64,000 nucleotides of DNA, taken from positions 673,590 through 737,589 of the forward strand of contig NC_020548.1 of NCBI RefSeq assembly GCF_000349945.1, in the 5' to 3' direction. The translations under genes and the position numbers were made by a program. Position 1 is the first letter of the stretch. Every line of letters starts with the position of its first letter. Under the pieces are notes generated by a model that saw only the letters and a program-made list of their open reading frames with translations, was not told where the DNA came from and did no database searches. This DNA is from Azoarcus sp. KH32C (GTDB taxonomy: Bacteria; Pseudomonadota; Gammaproteobacteria; Burkholderiales; Rhodocyclaceae). Positions 16,242 through 25,397 of this stretch are shown here, in pieces.

Positions 16242-17600
16242 TCAGCTGACAACGGAGTGCGCGGGTTCGCTCTTGACGCGGCTATTGAGCGCATAGAGCA
16301 CGCCGCCGACCACTGCGGTAATGGGCGCCGACCATGCCGCGATCGGTGCCGACGCTTGAAGCATCAGGATCCCGACCGCTGACGAGACCAGCCAGGTTCC
16401 CAGCGCGAAGTTCTCGGCCAAGGGAGCCCGGCCAAGCTGATCGGTCAAAGTCGCCGGGGTATCACGAGCGTCGCGCATCAAGTAGATATGGACCAGCGCG
16501 ATCGCCACCCAGGCCACGACGAAGGTTCCCTGGTATGCCAGCGCCTGCAGGATGAAGCTGAACACGTTCTGCAGCATCAGGAAGTAGACGATCACGCCGA
16601 CAACGACCGTCCAGACCATGCGGTGCAGATAGACGCCGAATGCCGACTGGAAGAAGGCCTCCATATTGACGGACGAAAGATAGAAGTTGGCCGTGTTGAT
16701 GCGTGTCTGACTGACCCATACGAAGGCGAGCCCCGCCAGCCCCATCAGCTTCAGCAAGCCAAGCACGGCCGATACTTCGCTGACACCGCCTTCCAGGGGA
16801 ATCGTACCGGCGATGAAGATGCCTACAACTGCGTTGATCAGGAACGTAAAGCCATAGAACACGATGCCGAAATTGACCTTGGCGTGGTACTCCGTGTCCT
16901 CGCGGCGTCCCAGGCGTGCGAAGTCCCAGGTGTACATCATCAGGATCCAGACGCCCATGAAGTAGGTGAAGCACTGCCACCAGCCGTTCTCCGGCGCACC
17001 GGTGGCAGGCCCTAGTCGCAGCCAGGCATCGCTGTATCCGTATTCCGAAAGCGTCATCCCGACGGCCAGCGCAATCCCGATCAAGTAGAGCGGCAGCAGC
17101 ACTCCGTTGAACTTGTCGAGAAAGTGCTGCACGCTGCCGAACACCAGCGGCACGCTGTAGCAAACGACGATTAAGTAGGCCCACTTCAGCTCCAGGCCGG
17201 GCCAGTAGGCATTGATGGCGACCGCGATCACCGATCCCTCGAATACCGCGTAGTAGATGGCCGTCGCACAGAAGATCAGCGTTGCGAGCCGCGCCCCGAC
17301 CTTGCCGAACACGAGTTGGGAGAACTGCGCGACGGACAAGCCGGTGCGGATGGAAAATCTCGTGATCGCGGCGTTGATGATCGAAAATGCCACGGTGGAC
17401 AGCGCGAGCCCGATGAGGACGTTCTTCGTGCCCAGCGTGAGGGCCAGCGTCGCCGGCACCATCAGCCAGAACATCGCGCTGCACAGGGCCCACCACGCCA
17501 TCGTCAGCCCGAACTTACCCATTCGCTCGTCGTAGGGAACAGGGATCGCCGCAAAGTCCTCGTGGTCCTCGTCGGGACTCAATTCAATTTTGTTCGTCAC
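16242..17600 (-). CDS. NCS1 family permease (purine/cytosine/hydantoin type)
   Basis: About 452 residues with roughly twelve membrane helices. The N-terminal segment (PVPYDERMGKFGLTMAWWALCSAMFWL) and the TRFSIRTGLSVAQFSQLVFGKVGA region are typical of nucleobase-cation-symport-1 permeases, which carry purines, cytosine, allantoin or hydantoins. I use the GTG at 17600, preceded by AAAAGGAGACAGCT; an upstream ATG at 17675 has no ribosome site. It sits 144 bases after hyuA. The pairing of an NCS1 permease with HyuAB is what one expects for uptake of a cyclic amide or N-heterocycle. Confidence 0.88.
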   Translation of the reverse strand: MTNKIELSPDEDHEDFAAIPVPYDERMGKFGLTMAWWALCSAMFWLMVPATLALTLGTKNVLIGLALSTVAFSIINAAITRFSIRTGLSVAQFSQLVFGKVGARLATLIFCATAIYYAVFEGSVIAVAINAYWPGLELKWAYLIVVCYSVPLVFGSVQHFLDKFNGVLLPLYLIGIALAVGMTLSEYGYSDAWLRLGPATGAPENGWWQCFTYFMGVWILMMYTWDFARLGRREDTEYHAKVNFGIVFYGFTFLINAVVGIFIAGTIPLEGGVSEVSAVLGLLKLMGLAGLAFVWVSQTRINTANFYLSSVNMEAFFQSAFGVYLHRMVWTVVVGVIVYFLMLQNVFSFILQALAYQGTFVVAWVAIALVHIYLMRDARDTPATLTDQLGRAPLAENFALGTWLVSSAVGILMLQASAPIAAWSAPITAVVGGVLYALNSRVKSEPAHSVVS

Positions 17601-17744
17601 AGCTGTCTCCTTTTTAGTTTGGATAGCCTCGCGAAATCGCAGGCAAAAGCGTCCCCGTGGCGGCCCGAGCCGCATGTTCCTGCTGCTTCATGTGTGTCGC
17701 TTTGGGGGGCTTTTGTCCGCGATGCGCTATGTCGCGCGGCTGCT

Positions 17745-19883
17745 TCAGGCGGCTACTGCTTCCTCTTCCGCCGCGAGGCCTGAACTCGCTTCGGCGACCT
17801 GCTTGTCCTCGAGCACATATACGCCGCTCGCGTCCAGCGAGGCGATCCATCCGGGCTCGATGACGATCGACGTCGTGACCTCCTCGATCACGCCCGGCCC
17901 CTGGATCAGCATCCCGGGCTCGATCCCTTCACCGTCATAGACGGGTGCAAGCACGCTGCGGATCGCGGCGCCGTGGCCGAACACCATGTTCCGCTGCTCC
18001 TTCACCGGTGCGGCGGCAGAAGGATTCCGCGCGCCAGCCGTCGCAGTCCTCAACGGCGGGACGACACCCGAAACGGTCGTCTCGATATTGACGATCTCGA
18101 CGACGCCGTCCGGCTCGCAGTACGTGAAAAGCTCCTGGTGCCGCTGGTCGAAACGCCGGCGGATCTCCTTGAAGCTCTCGACATTGACGGACATCAGCCC
18201 GATATCGACGGTGCATTCATGGACCTGACCGAGGTAGCGCATGTCCACCGAGCGTTCGATGCGGATGTCGCGCGTCTTGAAGCCTTCCGCCTGCAGCGCG
18301 CAGATCGCCTCGCGTTCGAGGTCGTGGAAGCGCTGGTCGATGCGTTCCCAATCCGCATGCGGTCCGACGCGCATCGGGCAGGCCGACATCTTCGTGTACT
18401 TCACGTTCGACAGGATCTGGCCGAAGGCGCACAGCCCCGACGCCAGCTTCGGCACCAGCACTTTTTTGACGCCGATCTCGCGCGCGAGCGACGCGATATG
18501 CAGCGCCGTCGCCCCGCCCGCGCCGACCAGCACGAAGTCGCGCGGATCGTAGCCCCGCTCCACCGACACGCGGCGGATGCCGTTCACCATGTTGTTATTG
18601 ACGATGTTGAAGATGCCGTGCGCCGCGTGCTCGATCGAGATGCCGAGCGGCTTCGCGATCTTCTCCTCGATCGCCCGCCGCGCCGCCGCGCCGTCGATCT
18701 TCACGCGCCCGCCCAGCAGGTAGGACGGGTTGAGGTAGCCCAGCACGACGTTCGCGTCCGTCACCGTCGGCAGCTCGCCGCCCCGCATGTAGCACACCGG
18801 TCCCGGATTCGCGCCGGCGCTCTGCGGCCCGACGTTGAGCAGGCCCATCGAATCGATCCACGCGATCGAGCCGCCGCCCGCGCCCAGCGTCTCGACCTGG
18901 ATCATCGGCGTACCGATGCGGTAGCGCAGGAAGTCGATGTTCTTGCTCAGGTTGGTCTTGCCGTCCTTCGTCAGCGTGATGTCGAACGAGGTGCCGCCCA
19001 TGTCGACGGTGATGATGTTCTTGATGCCCAAGGGCCCTGCGACATGCATCCCCGCCGTCGGCGCCGAGGCCGGCCCGGAGTTGATCGCATTGACCGCCCG
19101 CGAAGCCATCACGTCGCGCGACGCCATGCCGCCGTTCGACTGGTAATAGCGGATCGGCGCCGTGACACCGAGACCGACGAAAAAGTCGTCGATGCGGCGC
19201 ACGTAGCGCTCCAGCACCGGCCCGAGGTAGGCATTGACCACCGCCGTCGAGGTCCGCGTGTACTCGCGCATCTGCGGGAAGACTTCGATGCCGACCGACA
19301 CATACACGTCTGGCAGCATCTCGCGCACGATCTCCGCCGCACGGCGCTCATGCACGTCATTCGCGACCGACCACACGAAGGACAGCGCCACCGCCGCGAC
19401 GCCCTCGGCGCGGAAGCGCTCGCAGGCCGCGCGCACGTCGTCCTCGTTCAGCGGCGTCTGCACCGTGCCGTCGGAGAGCACGCGCTCGCGCACCCCGTGA
19501 CGCAGATGGCGCGGCACGAGCATCGTCGCGGGCGGATACTTCGCGTCGTAGCGGTAGCCCTCCTCCTTGTGGCCGAGTCGGATCTCGATCGAGTCCTCGT
19601 GGCCCGCGGTGCAGATCAGGCCGGTCTTCACGCCCTTCAACTGGATCAGCGCATTCAGCGCGACCGTCGTGCCGTTCACCAACAGGTCGGCGTTGTTGAG
19701 AATGTCGGCGACCGGCAGTCCGAGCGCTTCGGAAATCTGCTGCAATCCGTCGGCGATCGCCTTCGTGCCGTCCTCCGGCGTCGAAGTGGCCTTGAAGAGT
19801 CGGACCTGGCCCTGCTCGTCGGCCAGCACGAAATCGGTGAAAGTGCCCCCGGCATCGATGCCCAGGCGGAAACGCTTGCTCAT
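17745..19883 (-). CDS. HyuA: hydantoinase/oxoprolinase family, ATP-binding subunit (copy 1)
   Basis: A 712-residue protein of the hydantoinase A/oxoprolinase group. The ASKHA-type ATP-binding motifs are GIDAGGTFTDFVLAD at residues 8-22 and VDMGGTSFDITL near 300. Relatives couple ATP hydrolysis to opening of an amide ring (5-oxoproline, N-methylhydantoin, lactams) or, in carboxylases, to substrate activation (acetone and acetophenone carboxylase). The subunit works with HyuB, encoded 23 bases upstream. The ribosome site is AGAGGAGAACAGCA. A close paralogue lies at 48575-50671. The sequence does not allow a choice between hydrolase and carboxylase activity; the genomic context favours a lactam or hydantoin hydrolase. 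Confidence 0.9.
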   Translation of the reverse strand: MSKRFRLGIDAGGTFTDFVLADEQGQVRLFKATSTPEDGTKAIADGLQQISEALGLPVADILNNADLLVNGTTVALNALIQLKGVKTGLICTAGHEDSIEIRLGHKEEGYRYDAKYPPATMLVPRHLRHGVRERVLSDGTVQTPLNEDDVRAACERFRAEGVAAVALSFVWSVANDVHERRAAEIVREMLPDVYVSVGIEVFPQMREYTRTSTAVVNAYLGPVLERYVRRIDDFFVGLGVTAPIRYYQSNGGMASRDVMASRAVNAINSGPASAPTAGMHVAGPLGIKNIITVDMGGTSFDITLTKDGKTNLSKNIDFLRYRIGTPMIQVETLGAGGGSIAWIDSMGLLNVGPQSAGANPGPVCYMRGGELPTVTDANVVLGYLNPSYLLGGRVKIDGAAARRAIEEKIAKPLGISIEHAAHGIFNIVNNNMVNGIRRVSVERGYDPRDFVLVGAGGATALHIASLAREIGVKKVLVPKLASGLCAFGQILSNVKYTKMSACPMRVGPHADWERIDQRFHDLEREAICALQAEGFKTRDIRIERSVDMRYLGQVHECTVDIGLMSVNVESFKEIRRRFDQRHQELFTYCEPDGVVEIVNIETTVSGVVPPLRTATAGARNPSAAAPVKEQRNMVFGHGAAIRSVLAPVYDGEGIEPGMLIQGPGVIEEVTTSIVIEPGWIASLDASGVYVLEDKQVAEASSGLAAEEEAVAA

Positions 19884-19906
19884 TGCTGTTCTCCTCTGTG
19901 TTCTTG

Positions 19907-21658
19907 TCAGATCGCCGCAGCACGCAGGCGCTTGGTCTCATCACTCATCACGCTGAAATCCTCGGGCGACACGGCGACGCCGTAGTCCTTGCGCGCCGCC
20001 TCGAAGGACACGAAGCCGTTGCGCACATCGGACGCGACCTGCTCGGGATCGCGGTCGAAGGCATTGCCCCAGCCGCCACCGCCCGGGTTGATCGCGGAGA
20101 CGCGCTGGCCGTCCTGGATCTTCAGCACGACGTTCTTGCGCAGCGTCTCGGTGACCTTCTCGCCGACCTTCAGGTCGATGCGCGCGAGCTTGCTTTCGAG
20201 CACGTGGTTGTGCGCGCCGTTCGCGCCGAGCGATGCGTACTTGCGCCCTTCGCCGAAGCTCACGACGGTCATCTCGTGCCCGATCGGTTCGACTTCCCAC
20301 TCGGTCGCGCACCCGCCGCGATACTTGCCCGCGCCGCCGCTGTCCTGCACGAGGCCGTAGCGGTGGATCACGATCGGATAGGAGTATTCGAGGATCTCGA
20401 TGTCGCCCGAGGTCAGCGCGCCGAAGCAGCACTGCGGGCCGCAGGCGTGCCAGCCGTCCATGTGCGCCGTCGCCCCCGCGCCGGAGATCAGCGAGGCGAG
20501 CACCATCGTCACGTACTCCTCATTGTTGCGCGCATCGAAGCCGGCGATGTTGATGCCACTCGCGTGGCCCCACGACCCGACCGCCCGTTCCGGCGCCGCC
20601 TTCTCCAGCGCGAGGCGCACTGCGTCGGCGAGCGTTTCCATCGGCGTCGTCGTGCAGTTCACATGCGGCGCCGGTTCCACCGCGTTGCACAGCGTCCCCT
20701 TTGGGCCGAGATCAACGGTGATGCAGCGGTACAGGCCCTCGTTGTAGGGTGGATCGACCTGCGTGAACATCATCAGGCCCAGGAACACGCCCGAGATCGA
20801 GTTGCCCTCGTAGGAGTTGATGAAGTACGGGATCTGCGGCGGGCTGGAGATCGCGATCGCGCACTCGTCGCCCTTGATCGTCACCGACGCCGAGATCGTG
20901 ATGTCGCCGAAGCCATGGCCCGCGTCCTCGAGCACGGCGCTCGCGGCGTAGGTGCCGTCCGGCACCGCGCGGATGATCTCGCGCATGTGGCGGTCCGCCA
21001 TGTTCATCAGCTCGTCGATGCAGTCGCGCACCGTCTGCACGCCGTACTTGTCGAGCAACGCGATCAGGTTCCGCTCGCCGACCGTCACCGCGCCCAACTG
21101 CGCGCGCAGGTCCCCTTCCTGATCGCGGCGCGAGCGCACGTTGGCGAGGTAGAAATTGACCACGTCCTTGCGCTGGCGGCCCTTCTCCCAGAACTTCACC
21201 GGCGGGATGCGCAGGCCTTCCGCGTAGATCTCCTTCGCGTCCGGGTTGTACCCCGCCGGCACCGGCCCGCCGATGTCGGTCACGTGGCCCTTGCACACCG
21301 TCCAGAACACCAGCTCGCCCTGGTAGAACACCGGCTTGTACATGCAGCAGTCGAGGATGTGGCTACCCATGCTGCCCGGGTCGTTGTGATAGATCACGTC
21401 GCCTTCGTGGATGTCGTCCCCGAAGTATGCGGCGACGAATTTCATTGCCGGGATCAGGCTCCCGAGGTGAATCGGGATGTCCTGTCCCTGCAGGATCATC
21501 TCCGGCCGGTGATTGAAGATCGCGTTGCTGTAATCGTGCGCAACGTTGAACACGCTCGAACGCGCCGTCTTTTCGAGCGTCAGCGTCATCTCGCGCTGCG
21601 TGGTCTCCAGCACGCCGCGAACGACGGCCAGGGTGATCGGATCGACCTTTCTTGTCAT
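19907..21658 (-). CDS. HyuB: hydantoinase/oxoprolinase family, catalytic subunit
   Basis: A 583-residue HyuB homologue. It begins MTRKVDPITLAVVRGVLETT and has the family motifs RSSVFNVAHDYSNAIF, GDVIYHNDP and HVTDIGGPVPAG. The HNDP and HxxD positions are likely metal ligands. The C-terminal part ends with the glycine-rich INPGGGGWGNAFDRDPE. The start at 21658 follows GAGAAGAGGCA; a longer frame to 21928 runs into the operator region and is not used. It is the first gene of the operon, with HyuA next, so the two should form the (HyuA-HyuB)n enzyme. In caprolactamase and OplBA the same subunit pair opens a lactam ring with ATP. Confidence 0.9.
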   Translation of the reverse strand: MTRKVDPITLAVVRGVLETTQREMTLTLEKTARSSVFNVAHDYSNAIFNHRPEMILQGQDIPIHLGSLIPAMKFVAAYFGDDIHEGDVIYHNDPGSMGSHILDCCMYKPVFYQGELVFWTVCKGHVTDIGGPVPAGYNPDAKEIYAEGLRIPPVKFWEKGRQRKDVVNFYLANVRSRRDQEGDLRAQLGAVTVGERNLIALLDKYGVQTVRDCIDELMNMADRHMREIIRAVPDGTYAASAVLEDAGHGFGDITISASVTIKGDECAIAISSPPQIPYFINSYEGNSISGVFLGLMMFTQVDPPYNEGLYRCITVDLGPKGTLCNAVEPAPHVNCTTTPMETLADAVRLALEKAAPERAVGSWGHASGINIAGFDARNNEEYVTMVLASLISGAGATAHMDGWHACGPQCCFGALTSGDIEILEYSYPIVIHRYGLVQDSGGAGKYRGGCATEWEVEPIGHEMTVVSFGEGRKYASLGANGAHNHVLESKLARIDLKVGEKVTETLRKNVVLKIQDGQRVSAINPGGGGWGNAFDRDPEQVASDVRNGFVSFEAARKDYGVAVSPEDFSVMSDETKRLRAAAI

Positions 21659-22105
21659 TGCCTCTTCTCCATACCCTCTGACGGGATTGAATTGCCGTGA
21701 GTGAAGAGTAAGTCGGAGGCAAATGCGCTTACAGATACACGGGGGAGATGAACGGCGCGGGGTGTACTGCCGGTGGAGGCAGTACACCGGCCGGGCGGCA
21801 AACCGGACACTGGGGATCGGGCTTACAGCACAGGCTGAGGCTTGTACGACGGCGATTCGGCCGGGGCGCCGGTCATGTGAGGGACATATCGGTCGGCAGA
21901 GAGCTGTAGACCTGCCCGTCAGAGGCAAGACCGGTGAACGGCGGCTTCCCCATTGTTACTCCCACGGCGTTCTTCATGCCCGGCAGAAAACGATACCTCG
22001 TCTGAGTGACCTGGGTTACAGACGGCCTTAGGTCGCCCTCCCTAATATCCGCGCTGTCGTTCTCAGCTACTCATTCCATATCAATCTACCGTCAGGACTA
22101 CCACC
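21659..22105. promoter_or_regulatory. Divergent regulatory gap with an 11-bp palindrome (hyuB / truncated haemoglobin)
   Basis: This is a 447-base gap between divergent genes with no credible coding sequence. At 21761-21788 there is a perfect dyad GGTGTACTGCC-GGTGGA-GGCAGTACACC. Its core, TGTACTGCC-N6-GGCAGTACA, matches the palindrome in front of the second MocR/hyuA pair (52156-52203) in all fixed positions and in loop length. It is therefore probably the MocR operator of the hyuBA operon, about 103-130 bases upstream of the hyuB start. Confidence 0.6.
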
Positions 22106-22534
22106 ATGACTTTGATTTCGCGCTGCACTGCCGCCGGCCTGTTGGCTCTTTGCATTTCCTGCGGTGCTGCCGCCGCCGACAAGACCCTGTATGAGCGTCT
22201 GGGCGGCAAGCCGGCTTTGACCGCCGTGGTCAATGAATTGTGGGCAGTCGTATCCGCCGACAAGCGGATCAATGCCCTCTTCGCCAACACCAAGCCGGAA
22301 GTCTTCGGCGGCCAACTCGTCGACTTCCTGTGCCAGGCGAGCAGTGGCCCCTGCAAGTATCAGGGCAAGGACATGAAGAGCGCCCACGCCGGCATGAAGC
22401 TGACCGAGGCCGATTTCAACGCCCTCGCCGAAGATACCGTCAAAGCGCTCGACAAGTTCAAAGTGCCCGCCGGTGAAAAGGATGAAGTCATGGGCCTTTT
22501 GGGCAGCCTCAAGGGCGACGTCGTCGATCGCTGA
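22106..22534 (+). CDS. Group 1 truncated haemoglobin with export signal
   Basis: A 142-residue protein. The first ~24 residues are a Sec-type signal (hydrophobic core LLALCISC, cleavage near AAAD), which is unusual for a globin. The rest is a truncated haemoglobin: LYERLGGKPALTAVV, the heme-proximal His in SAHAGMKLTEADF, and the closing LDKFKVPAGEKDEVM. Likely roles are NO or O2 binding outside the cytoplasm. The location a few kb from the nitrite reductase operon fits NO handling, but no shared operon is seen. It is transcribed together with or just before the DUF779 gene. Confidence 0.87.
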   Translation: MTLISRCTAAGLLALCISCGAAAADKTLYERLGGKPALTAVVNELWAVVSADKRINALFANTKPEVFGGQLVDFLCQASSGPCKYQGKDMKSAHAGMKLTEADFNALAEDTVKALDKFKVPAGEKDEVMGLLGSLKGDVVDR

Positions 22535-22588
22535 GCTGCATCGCATGCGCAGTCTCGAGGGCGGCTTGGCCGCCTTCCTTCGGAGATT

Positions 22589-22969
22589 ATGAGCGTGGTT
22601 GAACGTATCGTCGCCACGGATAGTGCCTTGGCATTTATCGAGCGACTCATGCTGAAGCACGGTCCCCTTGTGCTCTGTCAAGCCGGCGCATGCCGGGAGG
22701 ACGGAGCCGCCAACTGCCTTCCTCAAGGAGAGTTCATTGCGGGCACCGCAGATCTGATACTGGGGGAAATTGGCGGTTGCCGTTTCTATATCACCGAGTC
22801 GCAGTATGAATACTGGCAATACCATCAGCTTATCGTCGATGTGATGACCCAGATTGGCGAAGGCGGATCCCTCTCGCTCGGAGACCTGGATGGTGGGCGT
22901 CTACAGACTCGCTCCCGTGTTTATTCCACCGAAGAGTGGGCGGCGTTGAGCCTCAAGCCATCGCATTGA
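22589..22969 (+). CDS. DUF779 family protein
   Basis: A 126-residue protein of the DUF779 family. It shows the motif HGPLVLCQAGACREDG, where other members have a Gly-Cys-Cys-Asp-Gly motif, then LGEIGGCRFYITESQYEYW and a C-terminal SRVYSTEEW. In other genomes the family is often next to acetaldehyde or alcohol dehydrogenase genes, and its biochemical role is not known to me. Here no such gene is adjacent. The ribosome site is GGAGATT. The 54-base gap from the globin gene suggests cotranscription. Confidence 0.8.
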   Translation: MSVVERIVATDSALAFIERLMLKHGPLVLCQAGACREDGAANCLPQGEFIAGTADLILGEIGGCRFYITESQYEYWQYHQLIVDVMTQIGEGGSLSLGDLDGGRLQTRSRVYSTEEWAALSLKPSH

Positions 22970-23146
22970 TTCATAGACGGGTCGGCAGTTCGCGCACAGG
23001 CCGGGGTGAAGCCCATGCCGACCGGCCATACTGTTGCCGGCACGCCCCCCTCGGATCCTCGAACTCCTGAGAAGCACGGTTTTTCCACTGGGAAAACGGC
23101 GATAATGGCGGCCAATTCGTTTTGAGCGCCATTTCAGGATTCCCCC

Positions 23147-25351
23147 ATGGAAATCAAGGTCAATTTTCTCGACAAGCTTCGTCTTGAGGCCAAGTTCGAT
23201 GACTTCACGGTAATCGCCGATCAGCCTATCCGCTATAAGGGCGACGGCTCGGCGCCTGGGCCGTTCGATTACTTTCTGGCTTCATCGGCCTTGTGTGCGG
23301 CCTACTTCGTGAAGCTGTACTGCGACACTCGCAATATTCCTACCGAGAACATCCGCCTGTCGCAGAACAATATTGTCGATCCCGAAAACCGCTATCAGCA
23401 GATTTTCAAGATCCAGGTCGAGTTGCCGGCGGATATTTCGGCCAAGGACCGGGAAGGCATTTTGCGCTCCATCGACCGTTGCACGGTGAAAAAGGTGGTG
23501 CAAACCGGGCCTGAGTTTGTGATTGAGGAGGTGGAAAATCTGGATGCCGATGCTCAGGCCTTACTGACGCTGAATCCGGATTCAGAAACCAGCACCTATA
23601 TTGCGGGAAAGGATCTGCCGCTGGAGCAAACCATCGCCAATATGTCGGGGGTTTTGGCGGACTTGGGCATCAAGATTGAAATCGCCTCGTGGCGCAATCT
23701 TGTTCCCAATGTGTGGTCACTACATATCCGCGATGCGCACTCGCCGATGTGTTTTACCAACGGCAAGGGCGCGACCAAGGAAAGCGCCTTGGCATCAGCG
23801 TTGGGCGAATTTATCGAGCGGATGAATTGCAATCATTTCTACAACGACCAATTCTGGGGGGAAGACGTCGCCAACGCGGCGTTTGTGCATTACCCGAACG
23901 AGCGCTGGTTCAAGCCGGGTCGCAAAGATGCGCTGCCGGCTGAAATACTCGATGAATACTGTCTGCAAATTTACAACGCCGATGGCGAATTGCGCGGCTC
24001 GCACCTCTATGACACCAACTCCGGCAACGTGCAGCGCGGCATTTGTGCCCTGCCCTACGTGCGTCAGTCGGACGGCGAGGTGGTGTATTTCCCGTCCAAC
24101 CTGATCGACAACCTGTTCCTCTCCAATGGCATGAGTGCCGGTAACACGCTGGCCGAAGCGCAGGTGCAATGCCTGTCGGAAATCTTCGAGCGCGCGGTCA
24201 AACGCGAAATTCTGGAAGGCGAAATCGCGCTGCCCGATGTACCGCACGAAGTGCTGGCGAAATATCCTGGCATTCTGGCCGGCATCGAAGAGTTGGAAAA
24301 GCAGGGCTTTCCGGTGCTGGTGAAGGATGCGTCGCTGGGCGGGGAGTTTCCGGTGATGTGCGTCACCTTGATGAATCCTCGTACTGGCGGGGTGTTTGCC
24401 TCGTTTGGGGCGCACCCGAGCTTAGAGGTGGCGCTGGAACGCAGTCTTACCGAGTTGCTGCAGGGGCGCAGTTTTGAAGGCCTGAACGATTTGCCTCAGC
24501 CCACCTTTGAAAGTAACGCCGTCACCGAGCCGAATAACTTCGTTGAGCACTTTATCGATTCCAGCGGCGTGGTGTCGTGGCGCTTTTTCAGCGCCAAAGC
24601 GGATTACGATTTTGTCGAGTGGGATTTTTCCGGTCACGGTGAAAACTCAAATGCCGACGAAGCCGCAACCTTGTTCGGCATTCTGGAAGACATGGGCAAG
24701 GAAGTGTACATGGCGGTGTATGATCAACTTGGCGCAACGGCCTGCCGCATCCTGGTGCCGGGGTATTCGGAAATCTATCCGCTGGAAGACTTGATCTGGG
24801 ATAACACCAACAAGGCGCTGGCATTCCGTGAAGATATCCTGAACCTGCACCGCCTGGATGACGCGAGCCTGGAAGCATTGCTGGAGCGTCTGGAAGATAG
24901 CGAGCTCGATGATTACACCGACATCATCACGTTGATCGGTATCGAGTTTGACGAAAATACGGTCTGGGGTCAGCTCACGATTCTCGAGTTGAAGCTGCTG
25001 ATCAATCTCGCCTTGCAGCAATTTGAAGCAGCGCACGAACTGGTGAAAACCTTCCTGCAATATAACGAGAACACGGTCGAGCGCGGATTGTTTTATCAGG
25101 CCTTGAACGTGGTGCTGGAGGTGCTGTTGGACGACGAGCTGGAACTGGAGGATTACCTGGTCAATTTCCGCCGGATGTTTGGCGACGCGCGGATGGATGC
25201 GGTGATGGGGTCAGTGGACGGCAGCGTGCGCTTCTTCGGCTTGACCCCAACGAGCATGAAACTGGAAGGGCTCGACAGGCACCAGCGCCTGATCGATAGC
25301 TACAAGAAACTGCACATGGCGCGGGCCGACGTCCGCTGCCGCTTGGCCTGA
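23147..25351 (+). CDS. OsmC-YcaO fusion protein
   Basis: A 734-residue protein. Residues 1 to about 140 are an OsmC-like domain (IRYKGDGSAPGPFDYFLASSALCAAYFVKLYC). The remainder aligns end to end with E. coli YcaO, including the ATP-binding segments (GKGATKESALASALGEFIERM, NGMSAGNTLAEAQVQCLSEIFERAVK, ASFGAHPSLEVALERSLTELLQGR) and the C-terminal helical repeat domain. E. coli YcaO assists RimO in methylthiolating ribosomal protein S12. The fused OsmC part suggests a thiol or peroxide link. Codon use is clearly more A/T-rich than in its neighbours (many TTG, GAA, TTT), which suggests acquisition by transfer. An 8-bp TCGCCCCA/TGGGGCGA dyad follows the stop. Confidence 0.9.
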   Translation: MEIKVNFLDKLRLEAKFDDFTVIADQPIRYKGDGSAPGPFDYFLASSALCAAYFVKLYCDTRNIPTENIRLSQNNIVDPENRYQQIFKIQVELPADISAKDREGILRSIDRCTVKKVVQTGPEFVIEEVENLDADAQALLTLNPDSETSTYIAGKDLPLEQTIANMSGVLADLGIKIEIASWRNLVPNVWSLHIRDAHSPMCFTNGKGATKESALASALGEFIERMNCNHFYNDQFWGEDVANAAFVHYPNERWFKPGRKDALPAEILDEYCLQIYNADGELRGSHLYDTNSGNVQRGICALPYVRQSDGEVVYFPSNLIDNLFLSNGMSAGNTLAEAQVQCLSEIFERAVKREILEGEIALPDVPHEVLAKYPGILAGIEELEKQGFPVLVKDASLGGEFPVMCVTLMNPRTGGVFASFGAHPSLEVALERSLTELLQGRSFEGLNDLPQPTFESNAVTEPNNFVEHFIDSSGVVSWRFFSAKADYDFVEWDFSGHGENSNADEAATLFGILEDMGKEVYMAVYDQLGATACRILVPGYSEIYPLEDLIWDNTNKALAFREDILNLHRLDDASLEALLERLEDSELDDYTDIITLIGIEFDENTVWGQLTILELKLLINLALQQFEAAHELVKTFLQYNENTVERGLFYQALNVVLEVLLDDELELEDYLVNFRRMFGDARMDAVMGSVDGSVRFFGLTPTSMKLEGLDRHQRLIDSYKKLHMARADVRCRLA

Positions 25352-25397
25352 CCGTCGCCCCAGACATGAGTCGATGGGGCGATACCCATACGCTCGG

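Noticed and set aside
22106..25351. Possible RiPP (modified peptide) cluster because of the YcaO protein
   Set aside because: The YcaO part matches the RimO-accessory type. There is no precursor peptide, leader-binding domain or exporter nearby, and the neighbouring globin and DUF779 genes do not fit.
25352..25397. Bidirectional terminator between the OsmC-YcaO and hflX genes
   Set aside because: An 8-bp TCGCCCCA/TGGGGCGA dyad with a 12-base loop exists, but there is no T-run on either strand, so I mention it only under the YcaO gene.
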